From: Tenodera sinensis
Lineage: Eukaryota; Arthropoda; Insecta; Mantodea; Mantidae
Assembly (NCBI GenBank): GCA_030765045.1
Contig: CM060961.1
Coordinates: forward strand, 32,212,805-32,276,804
Length of the DNA stretch: 64,000 bases
Direction: 5' to 3'
Part shown: positions 1 to 12,835 of the stretch, one piece after another
Position numbering within the stretch: the first letter of the stretch is position 1
How the letters are laid out: each line of letters starts with the position of its first letter
Translations under genes and position numbers: made by a program
The notes under the pieces: generated by a model
What the model was told of the DNA's origin: nothing
Database searches by the model: none
The model's input: only the letters and a program-made list of their open reading frames with translations

Positions 1-210
1 AACATTTATGCAAAGCAATCCCGGAAGGTTTGGTGAAGAATATATCGTGTATACATACCTATTCGTGGTGTTTTAGTGAGGAATGTTTGTATGCAAGGCG
101 ATTTCTGGAGGTTTGGTGAAGACTTTCATGCAAGCAAATTCTTGGTAATTCAATGAAGAATGCTGTATATGCAAAGCGATCCAGGTTAGGTTAGTGAAGA
201 TTGGAAAGTG
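1..210. repeat. Degenerate short tandem repeat
   Basis: Four imperfect copies of a roughly 40-bp motif containing ATGCAAAGCGATCC and GGTTTGGTGAAGA are seen near 7, 89, 130 and 168. Spacing is irregular (about 40-80 bp), so this is an old decayed array truncated by the window edge. Confidence 0.55.
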
Positions 211-387
211 AACATGGAAAGATATCTGAATATTCGCGATCTCAGAGGAAAGCTTTTCAAAGCGTTTCGGGGACTTCATCTTAGAGGTTAGGTCACACAT
301 ACGGGAAAATTATCCCAGATAAGTTGCATCTTGCATGTAATGGTGGACACCTTGTCGTCTAAACTCCCATCCTCCGAGGATACCGGG

Positions 388-389
<2 letters not shown>

Positions 390-433
<44 letters not shown>

Positions 434-451
434 TGTGTGTGTGTGTGTGTT
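390..451. repeat. (GA)n(GT)n compound microsatellite
   Basis: An uninterrupted GA tract of about 41 bp runs directly into a GT tract of about 20 bp. Confidence 0.95.
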
Positions 452-876
452 TGTTTCTAGTAAATAATATTGTTTTTTATTCTGAAAACAACAGAATGTC
501 ATTTTTAGAAACTGTGGTTCCTTGTATCGTCTTATCAGATACTCGTTGCCAGCACTGTATCAAACAAATGCTTTAAAGATAGGATCAGTGCAGTATTGTG
601 AAAGATAGGAAAACCCGGATTTAGGCAGACGTCACTGCCCACGTGAATGCAAGGAAACCGACCTGAGGTTGGTCACGCTACGGCGGACATATCCGGCCAT
701 ATCCGAGTGTCGTATGACGCGACCTTTATCTGTTATGTTTCCGAGCTCCCCTGGGGCTATTGCACCCCACCCACGACCTCTGGGCGGACGCCAACAACGT
801 TTATCATCAAAATGTGCCCACCTAATTCGACTAACGACGCCTTTTTACAGCTTTTTAAATAAAATGTCAGTGATAA

Positions 877-1314
877 TTGGGAGGCATGTCTTTCCTAAGC
901 CAGTCCAACAGGATTATACTATCAACATCCTGGCTATTTCAGAAAGAGCATAATAACAATAGGAATAATAAAAGAAAAGTAATCCAAGAAGTTCCAGCGG
1001 ATGGGATTGATAATCACCATAGACTAAAATTAACAATCGAAGACATTAAAAAGCATGAAATATGGAATAGTGTAAGAGATGAGAGTACTTTATACTACCT
1101 CTGTTGTCGAGAGGTCGAAGCCAAGGTACCAGATTTTAGGAGCGGTAAAATCTTAAAACATGAGCAAGATATCTGCAAATATGGCAGAATTATAAATCAT
1201 GCATACAAATCTAGCAACTTTCTGGAAAATTTTTGTTATGAAACTGGTGACATATGGCCAGAGTTGGTCACTTTGGATGATCGTCATCAAAACATCACTT
1301 ACAGGGCAGGGTAG
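877..1314 (+). CDS. Unidentified 145-codon open frame, doubtful gene
   Basis: This is the longest open frame in the first 20 kb. The predicted product is hydrophilic in the middle, with several Cys and His residues but no motif I recognise. No splice sites, TATA box or polyA signal clearly frame it, and it lies in repeat-rich DNA. It could be a decayed mobile-element gene, an exon, or chance; composition alone does not decide. Confidence 0.15.
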   Translation: MGGMSFLSQSNRIILSTSWLFQKEHNNNRNNKRKVIQEVPADGIDNHHRLKLTIEDIKKHEIWNSVRDESTLYYLCCREVEAKVPDFRSGKILKHEQDICKYGRIINHAYKSSNFLENFCYETGDIWPELVTLDDRHQNITYRAG

Positions 1315-1478
1315 GTGCTCAACATTAAGCAATATGTTTATAAGCAGGAGTGCTTCAGGCAACTAGCTTTAGTTTATTTGCTTACATCGTGACTATTTCT
1401 AACACCCTTGTACATACTACGAAATATGTAATAAAACTGTTTCCATAAACGTTTATCTTAGTATAAAGCAAATAGAAA

Positions 1479-2336
1479 AATCTGATGTGTTGCACTCACA
1501 TGACTTTCTCTACTCTTGTACTAACCATTCTTACAAACTTTTATTCCTATATCTTCTTCGTGTTAGTTAAGATAAACATTTGTACAAATTATCTTATTGC
1601 TTATTTCCTTGTAGGTGCAAGGGGAATGTTAGAATACAGTAGGCTTTGTGCGATAGTCAAATGTTTGAGATTCTGTTGTCTTTGCGCACTTAACATATAA
1701 AAAATGAACAACGATGATCCATTTCACGAAAGTTCTAAGTTTTCCGAAACTCACACACATAACAAGGAATATCTCCGAAATGGTTCACGCTACAAGAAAA
1801 TTTATTCAGATATAAATTGTGTATTTTAGCAAGATCTACATTTTTTGTACTGTATAATTTGGTCTATCTCTAACGGTTTACCAGTTATACAAAAGTCGTC
1901 CAGAGTAAATGCGACTACAGGGGCTATAGCCAGAAAATTCAAGATATACATTTCAAGTGTCATCAAAATATCTCAAACATATGACAGTTTAATCAAAATC
2001 GTTAGAGCCATTTTCAAGAAAATCAAAATTTTCGAAAAATTTTCCATCTAAAGGGTAGTTTAGGGTGGGGCTATTTTCTTCAAAATCTTCGTGTCGCATC
2101 CTTGAAAGACTTTAAACTTAAATACCAACTTTGGTTTCTAACCGACTTTTCGTTTTTGAGCTATGCTGCCCACAGACTGACACACAGACACACACACACG
2201 GACCTTTTTCTAAAAATGCTTTTTTTTTTTGATTCAGGAGGTCTCAAAACATATATTTCCGGTGAAATCTCGACATCGAATTTTTGGGTGGAATACAATA
2301 CTTCCCATCCTACCAGTACCAGTAGCGAAAGTAAAA
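1479..2336 (+). repeat. Dispersed repeat family A, near full-length copy
   Basis: One of the best copies of a non-coding repeat found about 20 times in this window. Landmarks in order: GTGTTGCACTCACATGA; a block ending GATAAACATTTGTACAAATT; GTTTACTCTGG-like and CATTTCGGAGATATTCC-like blocks (rearranged or partly degraded here); AGGGTAGTTTAGGGTGG; CTTCGTGTCGCATCCTTGAA; a short CA run; then GGTGAAATCTCGACATCGAA near the far end. No long ORF, no LTR termini and no clear terminal inverted repeat are seen. I could not assign it to a named class. Confidence 0.7.
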
Positions 2337-2680
2337 ATTAAGGTTTTATAAGAACAGTTCATAGAAGTCATATAGAAACGATATGGATAGTCATGTGAAT
2401 GTAAAACTGTTTCTTTTTCGCTCAAATGGAACTCGCTTTTCGCTTTGCTCGAGGTGATGCGAAGGGCATGAGATTTCGAAGCTATCACATAGTGAACCGC
2501 AGTTTAAAAATCTGACTATTGTTTTAGTCTACTGCATCCCTCACATCTACAACGTAATGTGTAATGAAAGTTTATCTCGATTAATAATAGAAGGTTTTGT
2601 AAGAGCAGTTAGTAGAAGATTGAGTGGCGAAGGTCATGTGAATGCAACACACTGGATTTTCTAATTTTCAGAGCCAGCCA
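2337..2680 (-). repeat. Dispersed repeat family A, inverted partial pieces
   Basis: Two minus-strand pieces of family A (about 2337-2480 and 2525-2680) lie immediately after the plus-strand copy. They contain the TTTTGTAAGAGCAGTTAGTAG and CATGTGAATGCAACACAC-like landmarks in reverse orientation. The copy is divergent and broken. Confidence 0.5.
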
Positions 2681-2984
2681 GCCAGCCTCGGCTTTGTCCA
2701 CAAAGATTTAGCTGGTCATTGTGTCTGACAGAAGCACATATGAAGTAGGTACCTTAAGAACTAGCGATGCGTGGATAAATGAAGGGCACGCACTCGCACA
2801 GGATACGCCAGCAATGTAATAATCAATCCCAGAGAGAGGCTGTTCAACCAACCGAGACACAGAACCGTGCCTATCGACCGCCCACAGCAAACCAAATGTG
2901 TAATTATCTCCTTTTTGTTTCATTGTCAACGTTACCAAGCTCAGCAATAATAAAGCGACCTGCTCCTTTCTCCAGTCAGTACCG

Positions 2985-3480
2985 CGTTCTAATCTCTCAA
3001 CATGATGGAAAATCTCACATCACCTTCTCTACCCACTCTTATACAAACTATTCTTACTCCTCTATCTACTTCACCTTAATCGAGATCAACATTGGCGAAG
3101 ATTGGCACAACACACAACGTTGTAGTTACAAGTAGGATACAGGAGGCTGAAGCGACAGTCAGATGTTCAAAAGCGAGTAGCTATATCCTAGCCTTGACAA
3201 TTCAGTCTTCCATGAAACCGCGAGAAACAATATTTGAATGGTGAAAGCACTTGAAAAGCTACAAAGTATTCAAGACTTTAAACTAATAATAACTGGTAAC
3301 TCGAAAACAGCTGATGCCACATAGTTATTTTGAATAAGAAGTATTTTAACGAGATCTACTACTTTTGTGCGATAAGGTTCTGTCTACCTCTTATAGTTCA
3401 CCAGTTACACAGAATTAAAAATATGAATGACCCAATTTCGTGAAAACCGGTAAAAAGAAACATTTTTTTTATTCTAATTC
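2985..3480 (+). repeat. Dispersed repeat family A, old copy
   Basis: Degenerate matches to family A are seen: ACAAACTATTCTTACTCC, then ATCTACTTCACCTTAATCGA, then AACGAGATCTACTACTTTTG. There are many substitutions and small deletions. Confidence 0.45.
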
Positions 3481-5453
3481 TATAAAATGGTTGGACATTC
3501 GCGAATGCTAAAACTACATAATTTGTCTGCGCACGCTATTTTTAAATGCCGTAAACCGTATGTTTAAATGTCGCGTGGATTTTTGTGCGAGCTTTGCATT
3601 CAAAACTTTTATCACTGTTTTCTGACTGTTTATATTTTCAGCTTTTTTCTTCCTGTAAAATGTTCTTTGTGTAGCAGTTTTTGTACTGCACTAATGAAAT
3701 TTGCTATACATGTTCCACAGAGAGATAAATAAAAATTAAATTGCCTGAAGTTTTACTGTCAGATGTGTCTAAGCATATATTTTTAAACATGAAAATTACA
3801 ATTTTAGGCAAAATATCAGCAAGCTTAAAACATTTTGCAGCCTAAACTGAAGGAGGCACAGAGAAACTGAGCAATTTTAAAAAGTAGATGTATTTTGAAC
3901 TTGTTAACTTCTGTCACGAGGTGCTTTTTAGTGACATAACAAATTTGATCATAATTCCTTAAGTATTAGAGCAAAATGGATGAAATTTAGGCTGTTAACG
4001 TGTTTAATACGTTACATCTGTGATACAAATTTAAAAAAGCTAGTATTATTAGTTCAATATTTCAAAGTTTCAGACATACATATTCTTAACCTAAGTTCCT
4101 ACCGGACGAGGAGGATCTCAAAGGCTATTTCTAAGATATATTAAATATACCCATTTTATTTTTATGTAAAACTCTTAAATATATTGTATTTTAATAAAAA
4201 TCGTTAGAACATTTTTGAGAAAGTGAAAAAATAACTACTTTTTCCCATGTAAAGTGTAGCTTGAGATAGACACATCTTTTTATATCTTAGTGTCACATGT
4301 TTGGAACATAATTTAAATACCAATTTTTGTATTCATCCGAAATTTCGTTTGAGTTATGCTGTCCATTTTATTCAGGGGCCTCAATACATGTATTTCCGAA
4401 TAAATATCCATGTTGAATATTTGATAAAGTAAAAATATACAACTTACTTGCCATTGCCAATGAGATGCAACTCTCTCGTATCCAGCATAACCCGTAAATT
4501 TGAAAATTCGAATGCTCTTGTATCCAAGTTATAACCAAATGTATCTTAATTTTAAAGTACTATACAATTCGTAAAATCTGTGAGAAAGTATTGTACAGAT
4601 AAAGGGTACATCCAAGATATTACATTTGTGAGTTTCTTGTTCTATAACAAAGAGTAGAAAGATTAAGTCGTATCTATAATTTTATATGGCCTGCACTATT
4701 CATATTTGTAAATTATAGCATTGATGAGGAGTACCTTAATATCTAGTGGGCGCTAAAAGAAAGCACACAATTCTTTGACATTTCCAACATTGCTAACTAG
4801 ATTACCTCGTAATAATGTAAGTAAGTTTTCATGTGGTTGCTGAAAATAGTAAAATTGTTATGTTATTGTAAATATTGTTCATTATATAAAATATCCCGTG
4901 TGTCAAATTAATTAAATATTTTCAATCAAATGTTTTCTGTGAGTAGTTTAAAGTATTCCTAAGAGACTACATTTCCGGGTTTTCCGTGTGATTTTTCGGG
5001 TTTATAAAACAATGTTTTCCTGTGAAAACAAGAAACGTTTCAGATAAGTTTCAGTTAATCTATTATTAGCATATTATTTCAAAACGAACCCTTAATTACA
5101 GAAATTATGTATTATTTGGAACTATTGTAATTTTGTGTACATATTTATCTTCAAAATTTCAGCAAGAAGGCTGAAAAATTTCATGATAAAAATATCACGC
5201 ACTGAAAAACAGGCGCGGATAATTTTGTTTCTCATAAAGTTCTATTGTTGGTGTTATTAAATCTTGATAACAAATTAAAACCTCCTGCAATATAACCCCA
5301 GTGACAACAGATTTGTGTTCCCATAAATTAAGGTTAAATATTACTTTAATTTTTTTAATCCCGATGTAATTCTAACGGGCCACAAGCAAATATTCATTAG
5401 CAGTGGTGATCTGTGAACTTGTAGAATAAAAACCACACTTGAAGGATAATATA
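3481..5453. other. AT-rich non-coding stretch with an old family A copy
   Basis: No coding frame of note and no RNA gene. Near 4090-4440 there is a heavily decayed plus-strand family A copy (ATTTTTGAGAAAGTG, TTCGTTTGAGTTATGCTGTCC, ATTCAGGGGCCTCA). The rest is AT-rich DNA in which I see nothing further. Confidence 0.5.
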
Positions 5454-5509
5454 TCAAGGGGCTGCCAAATTCGTTCCGTCTCGTTCAGCACTGAGGAAAG
5501 AGGACTTAC

Positions 5510-5695
5510 CAATAGAACTCCTAGCCTTTGCACATCTTGTAGACGAGCTTTGTTCTAATATGCATATTGAATGGAAGCGAGCTCGATAGCACTGATGATC
5601 AAGAAGTTCTGTATTTGGCCAAGCGTGGATCACAGGTTTGAGAACTTCCTTCCGCCCAACATTAAGGTATCTTAAGAGATTATCAGAATTCTTAC
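5510..5695 (-). CDS. Candidate host exon, phase 1-1, product unknown
   Basis: Read on the minus strand, a pyrimidine-rich tract ends TTTTGTTCGTTTCAG at 5696. It is followed by 186 nt open in one frame, then a G|GTAAGT donor at 5510/5509. Both boundaries split a codon after its first base (phase 1-1), and the length is 62 x 3, so the exon would be a symmetric module. The peptide has mixed, protein-like composition with three Cys residues and includes GRKEVLKPVIHAWPNTELL. I do not recognise the family. No neighbouring exon is identifiable within a few kilobases, so the rest of the gene must lie far away, or this is a chance or fossil exon. In the upstream AT-rich DNA, CTTAAAC could serve as a branch site. 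Confidence 0.4.
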
Positions 5696-5929
5696 CTGAA
5701 ACGAACAAAAGAGAACACAAATTAAATTCGCATAGTTTAAGGGCGTTTAAGTTTGTTAGTAGGTCATGCTAAATAAATGTATAGAGAAAAAATTGCTCAC
5801 ATAGTTTATAACTAGTAACTAAATGGTAAGAATCTGAAGTATTTGTTCTTATAATAAATGAAAATAAAACCAAGTATATTAAATGTGGCTACCAAAATCC
5901 TAATACAAAAACCATGAAAATCAAATGAC

Positions 5930-6535
5930 ATGTAGATTGAACAAGTTTATAAATATTTAGGAACACTAAATCGAAATAACTGCATAGAAGATAAAATCAA
6001 AACACGAATTGCCCATGATAACAGAGCCTATTTTACCAACCAAAGCATAATTAAAAGTAAACTAATAACAAAAGAAGCCAAATTGAGATTATATTAGACT
6101 ATAATAAAGGCAGTTGTCACCTACGGTTGTGAAGCTTGGGTACTGAAAAGGTCAATGAAACAAAAATTGTTGATCTTTGAAAGGAGAATCCTAAGAAGGA
6201 TGTTTGGCCCATTAAACATAGAGATGGCAACTGGAGAATAAAAACCGATAAAAAATTAAATAAATTAATACATAACCAAACTATTGTAAATTTCATTAGA
6301 GCAATAAGATAAACTGGCTTGGACATGTTAAGAGAATGGAAGATCAAAGGCTAGTGAAAGCAATATAGCAAGTGGAAACCCTTGGGAGTTAGAGCAGCTG
6401 GTAGACCGAACATTCGTTTTGGAGATGATGTTATGAAAGAGTTGACAAAATTAATAATGTGAAACTGCACAATGATCATACCGAACAGAAATGCCTGGAA
6501 AAGAATTGTTGAGAAGGCCAACACATGCAACTTTG
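5930..6535 (+). mobile_element. LINE reverse-transcriptase C-terminal relic
   Basis: Conceptual translation gives the typical post-catalytic segment of a LINE polymerase: YKYLGT near 5950, then NRAYF, then VVTYGCEAWVL followed by ERRILRRMFGP at about 6113-6210, then WLGHVKRM near 6320 and WKRIVEKA near 6490. The frame is broken by several stops and at least one frameshift. The catalytic core lies outside the fragment. It is 5'-truncated and long dead. Confidence 0.75.
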
Positions 6536-8251
6536 AAGAATGCCTTGAGAAGAACAGAACAGCAACAATGCTCTCAGACTATGCTTCTTTTCCTAAAAGG
6601 CTAACTTGTGCCCTAGGAGTAGGTACGAAATCTTCACTCAATTTCGCTGTATATGTTAGGGTTTCTGAATTATGTGAAAACGATGTAGCTCTTATGTAAT
6701 TAAATAACTGCGAGACCCAAGAAGGTTAAAAGGTGTAACATTTCACATACTGTAATTATCCTAACATTACTCTATCACTCCTTCCGACGATTGTTTTACC
6801 ACAAGGAGTATCTATAAGCTATGCAGCATTTCCAGAAACTGGAAAATTAAATCAGGCGTTCCGCCGATGTTTCCACTCTTCTGTATGTAAGCGGAATTTT
6901 TTGCATCCATTATTAGGAATAGCTGGTGCTGTACGAAATTACAATTGTAACGGGTAAAGGGCTAGATTCGCCATGAAAAGCCTCTAAATCTTTATACAAA
7001 AAGTGCATAAAGAACGGGAAAGTAAATTAAATGCATTAAACGCTACCCAGTAAACGTCGCCTAAACCTAGTAAGATTAAAAACTGTTCGCAGTATTGTCT
7101 CAAACGCTTTGCTTTTATCAATGTCTTCTCCTATCTGCATGCTTAGTCCCATAAAGATCCACCAATTTCAGTCCCCGAATTATAGGTTCTAATCCAACTG
7201 AGCACATGTCCTGCAACATACATAGCATTGCCATTAAATCTATTCCCATAAAAGTCCAAATCGATACTTCATTAATGCAAATTGAATTTCTGCTATGAGC
7301 ACTAGCAAATGTTTATCTCTTGTGGAGGAAAATAGATTGGAAAGTGAAAGCAAAAGAGATTAAGAGAAAATAGTAAGGAAAGATGATGTAAGGGGGAAGA
7401 TTCGTGTCCATGATGTGAGGAAAGAGGAGCTATAAACCATCTTTATTGGAGCCTTGAACGGTACCGGAATAAAAATGTAATCTCAACCCCTGGAGGAACA
7501 ATAAAGAGATAATCAGAAAAGGAAAAAGTTTGATAAGCTATATACACTAATGTACACATCTGTTCATTCGTCGTAGAAACGAAGAAGAACTGGAAATGGG
7601 AGGAACAAGCACACATATATGAGCAGCACAATTCTAATAAATAACTGCAAAGGAGTTCAAGTGGTTGTTGAATAGGGGGAGTATGATATAAACCTGTGGG
7701 AAATTTCAGAAATTTTGAAGAACCTAAGTTGATTTTGCACTGTTAATTACATCTAAAGTGACTGATTTACTAGTTTTCCTCTTACGTGATTAAAAAATAA
7801 GCTGCTTTAAGCACCATACAAATCTGGTGACCAGGACTAGGCACCTCTGTATCTGTCTCTTCAAGGATATAGCCCCCGAAATACCGGGCAGCGACGTCAA
7901 CAAATCCGGTTCTTATGCGCGTGTAAAGTGCACATCTATCTGTAGATAAGCAGCTGCTTTGAAATTATATGCAGGGTTACAGCAAGATGCAGAGTAGCTA
8001 TTAAATTGCACACTCAGATAAGTAAAAGGTACAATATAATGAAAACTTGCATTATGTGTGACAGATTGTATTATTTATACCATTCAAAATTCTATAATGT
8101 AAGGTAAGACAATAGAAGCGGTAAAAACAGCCATGATAGATGCACGTGCTTTTGTTATCCTGAAAGGCAACTTTAAACTAAGGGATCTTCTTACCTATGT
8201 ATTGATAAGATTTACATGCATTCCAGATGCATCAACTATTAAGTAATATAT
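6536..8251. other. Non-coding interval, no feature recognised
   Basis: AT-rich sequence with only short chance open frames. I see no RNA gene, no splice-flanked exon and no family A copy. Confidence 0.4.
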
Positions 8252-8848
8252 TGTAACAAAATCGACGAAAAGCGCGAAGTCCGTTTCTTTTCTAATCCTT
8301 TATTCCCTCTTAATTTTACTACAAAGGCATAATTTCCTTCTCGTTGCTAACACAGTTTATAAACTTTTCTACTATTACAATTCACAATTCTTCTTCCGAT
8401 AAAATCTCTCAGTCTTTCAATGTCTCTCCAGTTTCACAGTTTCTTAAATGTTTACTATTAAGATACAATCACTCGATGACACATGCATTCTCGTGACTAA
8501 AACTAACTGTACACGACTTAAACAACTATCATTCACTCAACTCTAAAAACTGACACCAACTCTGCTCACCGTGCTATTTACGCCGGAGCCAGCGTGACGC
8601 AACCTCCTTGAAGTTATTTCCATACGCAGGTGTAAATGACTCAGGAAAGAAGATTCTAGAGATTGTTACACACTACGGTGTTATCACGCTGTTCGATCTC
8701 GTACACACAGGCGCCAGATGTGCTGTAGCCCCGGACCTCCTTTATGTTTTGCCGGCAGCATTGTTTGTTGTCACAGATACGCAGTCGCTCGCCGTATCCA
8801 AGGTCACCCGGTCACCTCTCGTATATTGTTGAACGACCCAATGTCACA
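8252..8848 (-). mobile_element. Solo LTR of a retrotransposon
   Basis: The 597-bp segment begins TGTAAC and ends GTCACA, matching inverted LTR tips (TGTRAC). It is bounded by a perfect 4-bp direct repeat, ATAT (8248-8251 and 8849-8852). A 4- to 5-bp TSD is typical of LTR retrotransposons. Read on the minus strand, an AATAAA lies about 60 bp before the end, which suggests minus orientation. No primer-binding site, internal genes or second LTR adjoins it, so it is a solo LTR left by recombination. The open frame inside (8608-8832) is not taken as a gene. Confidence 0.7.
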
Positions 8849-10574
8849 ATATTTTATTCCTACAGTTTTGAAAATGCACATTTGACAATTTCTCTTCCAA
8901 TATATTAAGATAACTGGTCATGCTAATAAGAAAGTAGTTTGTATCACACAACCTATGCCTCGACAGCGCCGATGAAAGGAGCCTAGTGCATGGGGTAGTT
9001 AAAAATTAAGGGACAAAGTTATATGGAAAGGGTTTGCGTACCGTTTGGTACGTGTCATTTGTTTTCACTGAGTGATGGCACCGATCTTGATACCCTGGGC
9101 GTATTTACCATCAACTTATTTGTCTATGTATGTATTCATTTAGTGAATACTCCTTACTAATTCTTTGAACGTGTCACTTTTTTCTCGTTACCATACTTAA
9201 GGACCCTGGTACTGAAATTTGACTTTTCTGTATTTTTATAGGTATGAAATGAATACTTTGCACACTTAAAGTGTGTCTGTCATAAACTACCACACAAAAC
9301 TCTAGCACAATGTGTTTTATAGTTTTTAGGGAATTAATTATTCAATTTATTCACAACGATAAAATAGCTTAATATTAAAAAAATACTCCGTACGCATTAA
9401 AAACTAAAATATCACAACAGTTTTATTATTTTATAAACTCTAATTGCCCAACAAGCACCGTCAGTCTCTGGCAGGAAGAAAAAATATTACTTTTTAAAGT
9501 ACTTGACTTCTTTGCTTTGATGGACATTGGAAATGTTTTTTAACTTGTTTGTGTTCTTAATTTTTTTTTAACGCTAAACAAATTTTCATATTTTGAAACC
9601 AAAGACTGAAGTTAAAAGTCACATAAATGGAGCACAAGCTGAAAAAATTCTAGGAGCATAGCTCAAACTTTAATGCGCACGGAGCAGATATTATTAAGAA
9701 ATGTAAAATCGAGAAACCTTTTTTTTTTTTTTTTCACACGTGCATAAATTATCAGATTACCTCGTTGTCACACCTTCCCTCTTTTGTCTAATAGTCTCTC
9801 TCCTCAGATTTGTCACTTCTTTCCGCTGAATTTGGTTGTTTTTGAGCCATTATTTGCTCATATTTTGTTCAAATACTTCTGAAAATTTAAACAGAAAAGG
9901 GACGCGTAAATTTAGGGCACTTCGTTACCAGATTACCCTCCCCATATGTAAGACTTACACTCCCTAGGACTTAGAACCCAGTGCCTAGGGTCATTTAAAC
10001 ACTGCACTACACCTTTAAAAATAGTGGAATCTTAAAATGTCTGCCAAACGATGACTGAAGGTTTGGGGAACATTTATGTGCATAAACCTAAAAGTCGTCA
10101 ACTTGATAATTTTTCGGTCGTCCCAGGGTCCCTTGATCAATCTAGCAACATCAAATTGTGAAATCTATGAACGTGTTCTAAATGAAAGCAGTAATTTCCA
10201 ACAATTCTACACTGAAATTGCAGTTAAGGACACTTTCTAAGAGAACGAAATTGAGTCGAAAAAAGATGTAAGAGGTAGGAGTGCCTTTTGGTATTCTTTT
10301 AGTATTAAATTAAGGTACTCCGTAGCAAGTTTGTGTGCCAATAGAATTAAATCATACATTTCAGGCTATCAGCAACTGGGAGCCAGAGATTTCCTGTTCT
10401 CACAGGAACTCATTCCCGTTATCTCCAGGATATTGATATGTGCAAGGTCAACACTGCAGCCGCGTGCGTTTAATTTGGAAATTCAACATTCTCTCCCTGG
10501 CTATGCATTATCGAACCCCACCATCCTGTTGGCATAAACGCATAACGTTGACAATTCTGACAAACCTCGACTTC
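8849..10574. other. AT-rich non-coding interval
   Basis: Begins with the right TSD of the solo LTR. It contains a poly-T run near 9720-9734 and otherwise no repeat landmarks, coding frames or RNA genes that I can support. Confidence 0.4.
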
Positions 10575-10790
10575 ATCAAACTTAATGTGTTACAATCACA
10601 TGATTTTCTCTACCCACTATCATTCATTGTTACTCCATGAAAGTTAATTTTTCTATCTACTTCGTGCTAATCATGGTAATGCTGGCAGAAATGGTATCCA
10701 TGCACATTTTGGACAGCCAACTGTTTAGTTATTCCTGTCATATCACATATCTTATTTCCTCAAAACTCTAAATATTTTATTAAAATCTCA
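10575..10790 (+). repeat. Dispersed repeat family A, partial copy
   Basis: Begins with the family start landmark (GTGTTACAATCACATGATTT) and runs through the CTACTTCGTGCTAATCA block before homology fades. Confidence 0.5.
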
Positions 10791-10904
10791 CATTTTAATT
10801 GACTGACACAAGAAATACAATTTAAGCTTTGGATTTTCTGTGAATAGTCTGCGAATTTCTCTTTGATTGGATTTTGTATAAGGAAACTATAAAAAATAGA
10901 TCAA

Positions 10905-11260
10905 ACTTTTTTAGTTTCTCTGCTAAATAATAGGGGAAGCATTGGATTCCACCCAAAAATGATATCGAGATTTCATCGGAAATAACATTTTTCGAGAACC
11001 AGTGAATATTGAAAAGAGAGAGAGGAAGCTCCGTGTTTGCGAGTGCGTGTGTGCGCGTGCGCTTGTGCGTGTGTGTGAACTCATGACTCCAAAAACGAAA
11101 CATCGGTTAGATAGCAAACTTGGTATTTAATTCGGGGTCTTTCAAGGATGCCACACGAAGATTTTTAAGATAAATTTTAAGACAGCCCTTTACACAAAAC
11201 ATTTTACCAATGTTCTGGTTTTCTCAAAAATGGTTCTAATGATTTTGAAGTACCTTTATG
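10905..11260 (-). repeat. Dispersed repeat family A, partial copy
   Basis: Minus-oriented landmarks: TTCCACCCAAAAATGATATC, GAGATTTCATCGGAAATA, a GTGTGTGCGCGTGC purine-pyrimidine run at the usual microsatellite position, then CAAGGATGCCACACGAAGAT. The copy stops before the distal half. Confidence 0.6.
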
Positions 11261-11929
11261 TCGCGAGAAAAGTGGTCAATGAAAAATGCTGTAGATGTGA
11301 AAAAAGCGCTCAACCTTCCTCGAACAGGTACAAGAAGAGGGATGTAGGATGGTGGTGGTGGTGAAACATCCGGTTTATGAAAATTGAGGTCTGCGAAAAA
11401 ATAGATTAGGTTAGATAGGTAAGGGTGGAGTTCTCCCAATTCCTCTATATGACTGAGATACTAAAGAGCGCTCTTCCTTAGTTATCTTTTCGCCTAACAT
11501 GTGCACTTCTTCACCTCCAAATAGGCTTCTCACTGATGCTCAGATGCTTTCAAAATATCGCTGTTCCGACTTGTTAATCTTCCGCCACATTTCTTGGATT
11601 TTCTTTCACGCAGACCCAAGTTATTACACCACTTAGAATTTCTCGGTACTTCCGGTATGCATAACCTTTGGGAAGCGAACATGGCTTTCTCTTATTAGTA
11701 CTACTTACTTCCATCAGAACTAGCCGATCACTCACAATGAAACACTAGTAAACATTCTCCCTTACGTGCTATGATGCTATCTGACATGCAGTGTACGATA
11801 CATGACCGCTTTTTTCGCATCTACGATTTCCGTTATAACTAGTTTGTTTAACAATGCTCTGGCCGCTTAGTTCGCAATATTCCTTTTGACCGCTTATTTC
11901 GCCTTTTTTCTTTCTTTTTTGTGGAAGGT
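11261..11929. other. Non-coding interval, no feature recognised
   Basis: Holds a short TGGTGGTGGTGGTG run near 11350 and otherwise anonymous sequence without supported features. Confidence 0.35.
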
Positions 11930-12835
11930 TACCGATTCTATACTTTTTATTTGCCTGAATTTTGCAATACTTTATACTTTTTCAAATGGGAAGTCGTTAC
12001 TTCTTTTTTTATCTCTTGATCATGCAAAAAGAACGGAATTTCAAAACCATCACATAGCAACCAGCTTTAAAGTATTGTATTCCACCCAAAACTTCGATGT
12101 CGAGATTTCACCGGAAATATATGTTTTTACAAAAGGGTCCGTGTGCGTGTCTGTGTTTTTGTGAACAGCACAACTAAAAATGAAAAGCCGGTTAAAAACC
12201 ATAGTTAATATTTAAGTTCAATATATTTTAAGGATCCGATACGAAGATTTTGAAGAAAATTCCTCCACCTAAACTACCCTTTATATAGAACATTTTTCGA
12301 AATTTTTGATTTTGTCGAAAATGGCTTTAAAGATTTTGATCAAAATGACATATTTTGATATTTTTATGACAAATGAAATGTATATTTTGAATTTTCTGGT
12401 GATAGCCTATGTAGTCCTGTTTACTCTTGATGACCTTTGAATAACTCGTAAATTGTAAGAGATGGACCAAATACCATCATACAAAAAATTTAGATCTCAT
12501 TCAAATACACAATTTATGTCCCATTGAATTTTTTATTTGTGTGAGTTTTGGAATACTTATACTTTGGTCAAATGGGAGGTCCTTAATCATTTTTTATATC
12601 TTAGCAAAAGAGAACGGAGTCTCAAAGCTTTAAAAGATTTGACCATCGCTTGAAGTCTACTGTATTCCCATATTCCCCTTGCACCTACAAGAAAATAAGC
12701 AATAACATAATTTGTACAAATGTTTATCTGAACTAACACGAAGAAGATATAGGAATAAGAGTTTGTAAGAATGGTTAGTACAAGAGAAGATAAAGTCGTG
12801 TGAGTGCAACACGTCAGATTTTCACATAAATATTA
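11930..12835 (-). repeat. Dispersed repeat family A, full copy preceded by a fragment
   Basis: A fragment (about 11930-12069; CAAATGGGAAGTCGTTACTT and AAAAGAACGGAATTTCAAAA) abuts a full minus-oriented unit (12070-12835) running from TATTGTATTCCACCCAAAAC through GATTTCACCGGAAATAT, AAGGATCCGATACGAAGAT and AACTCGTAAATTGTAAGAGA to GTGTGAGTGCAACACGTCAG. The direct abutment is a head-to-tail junction. Confidence 0.7.
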
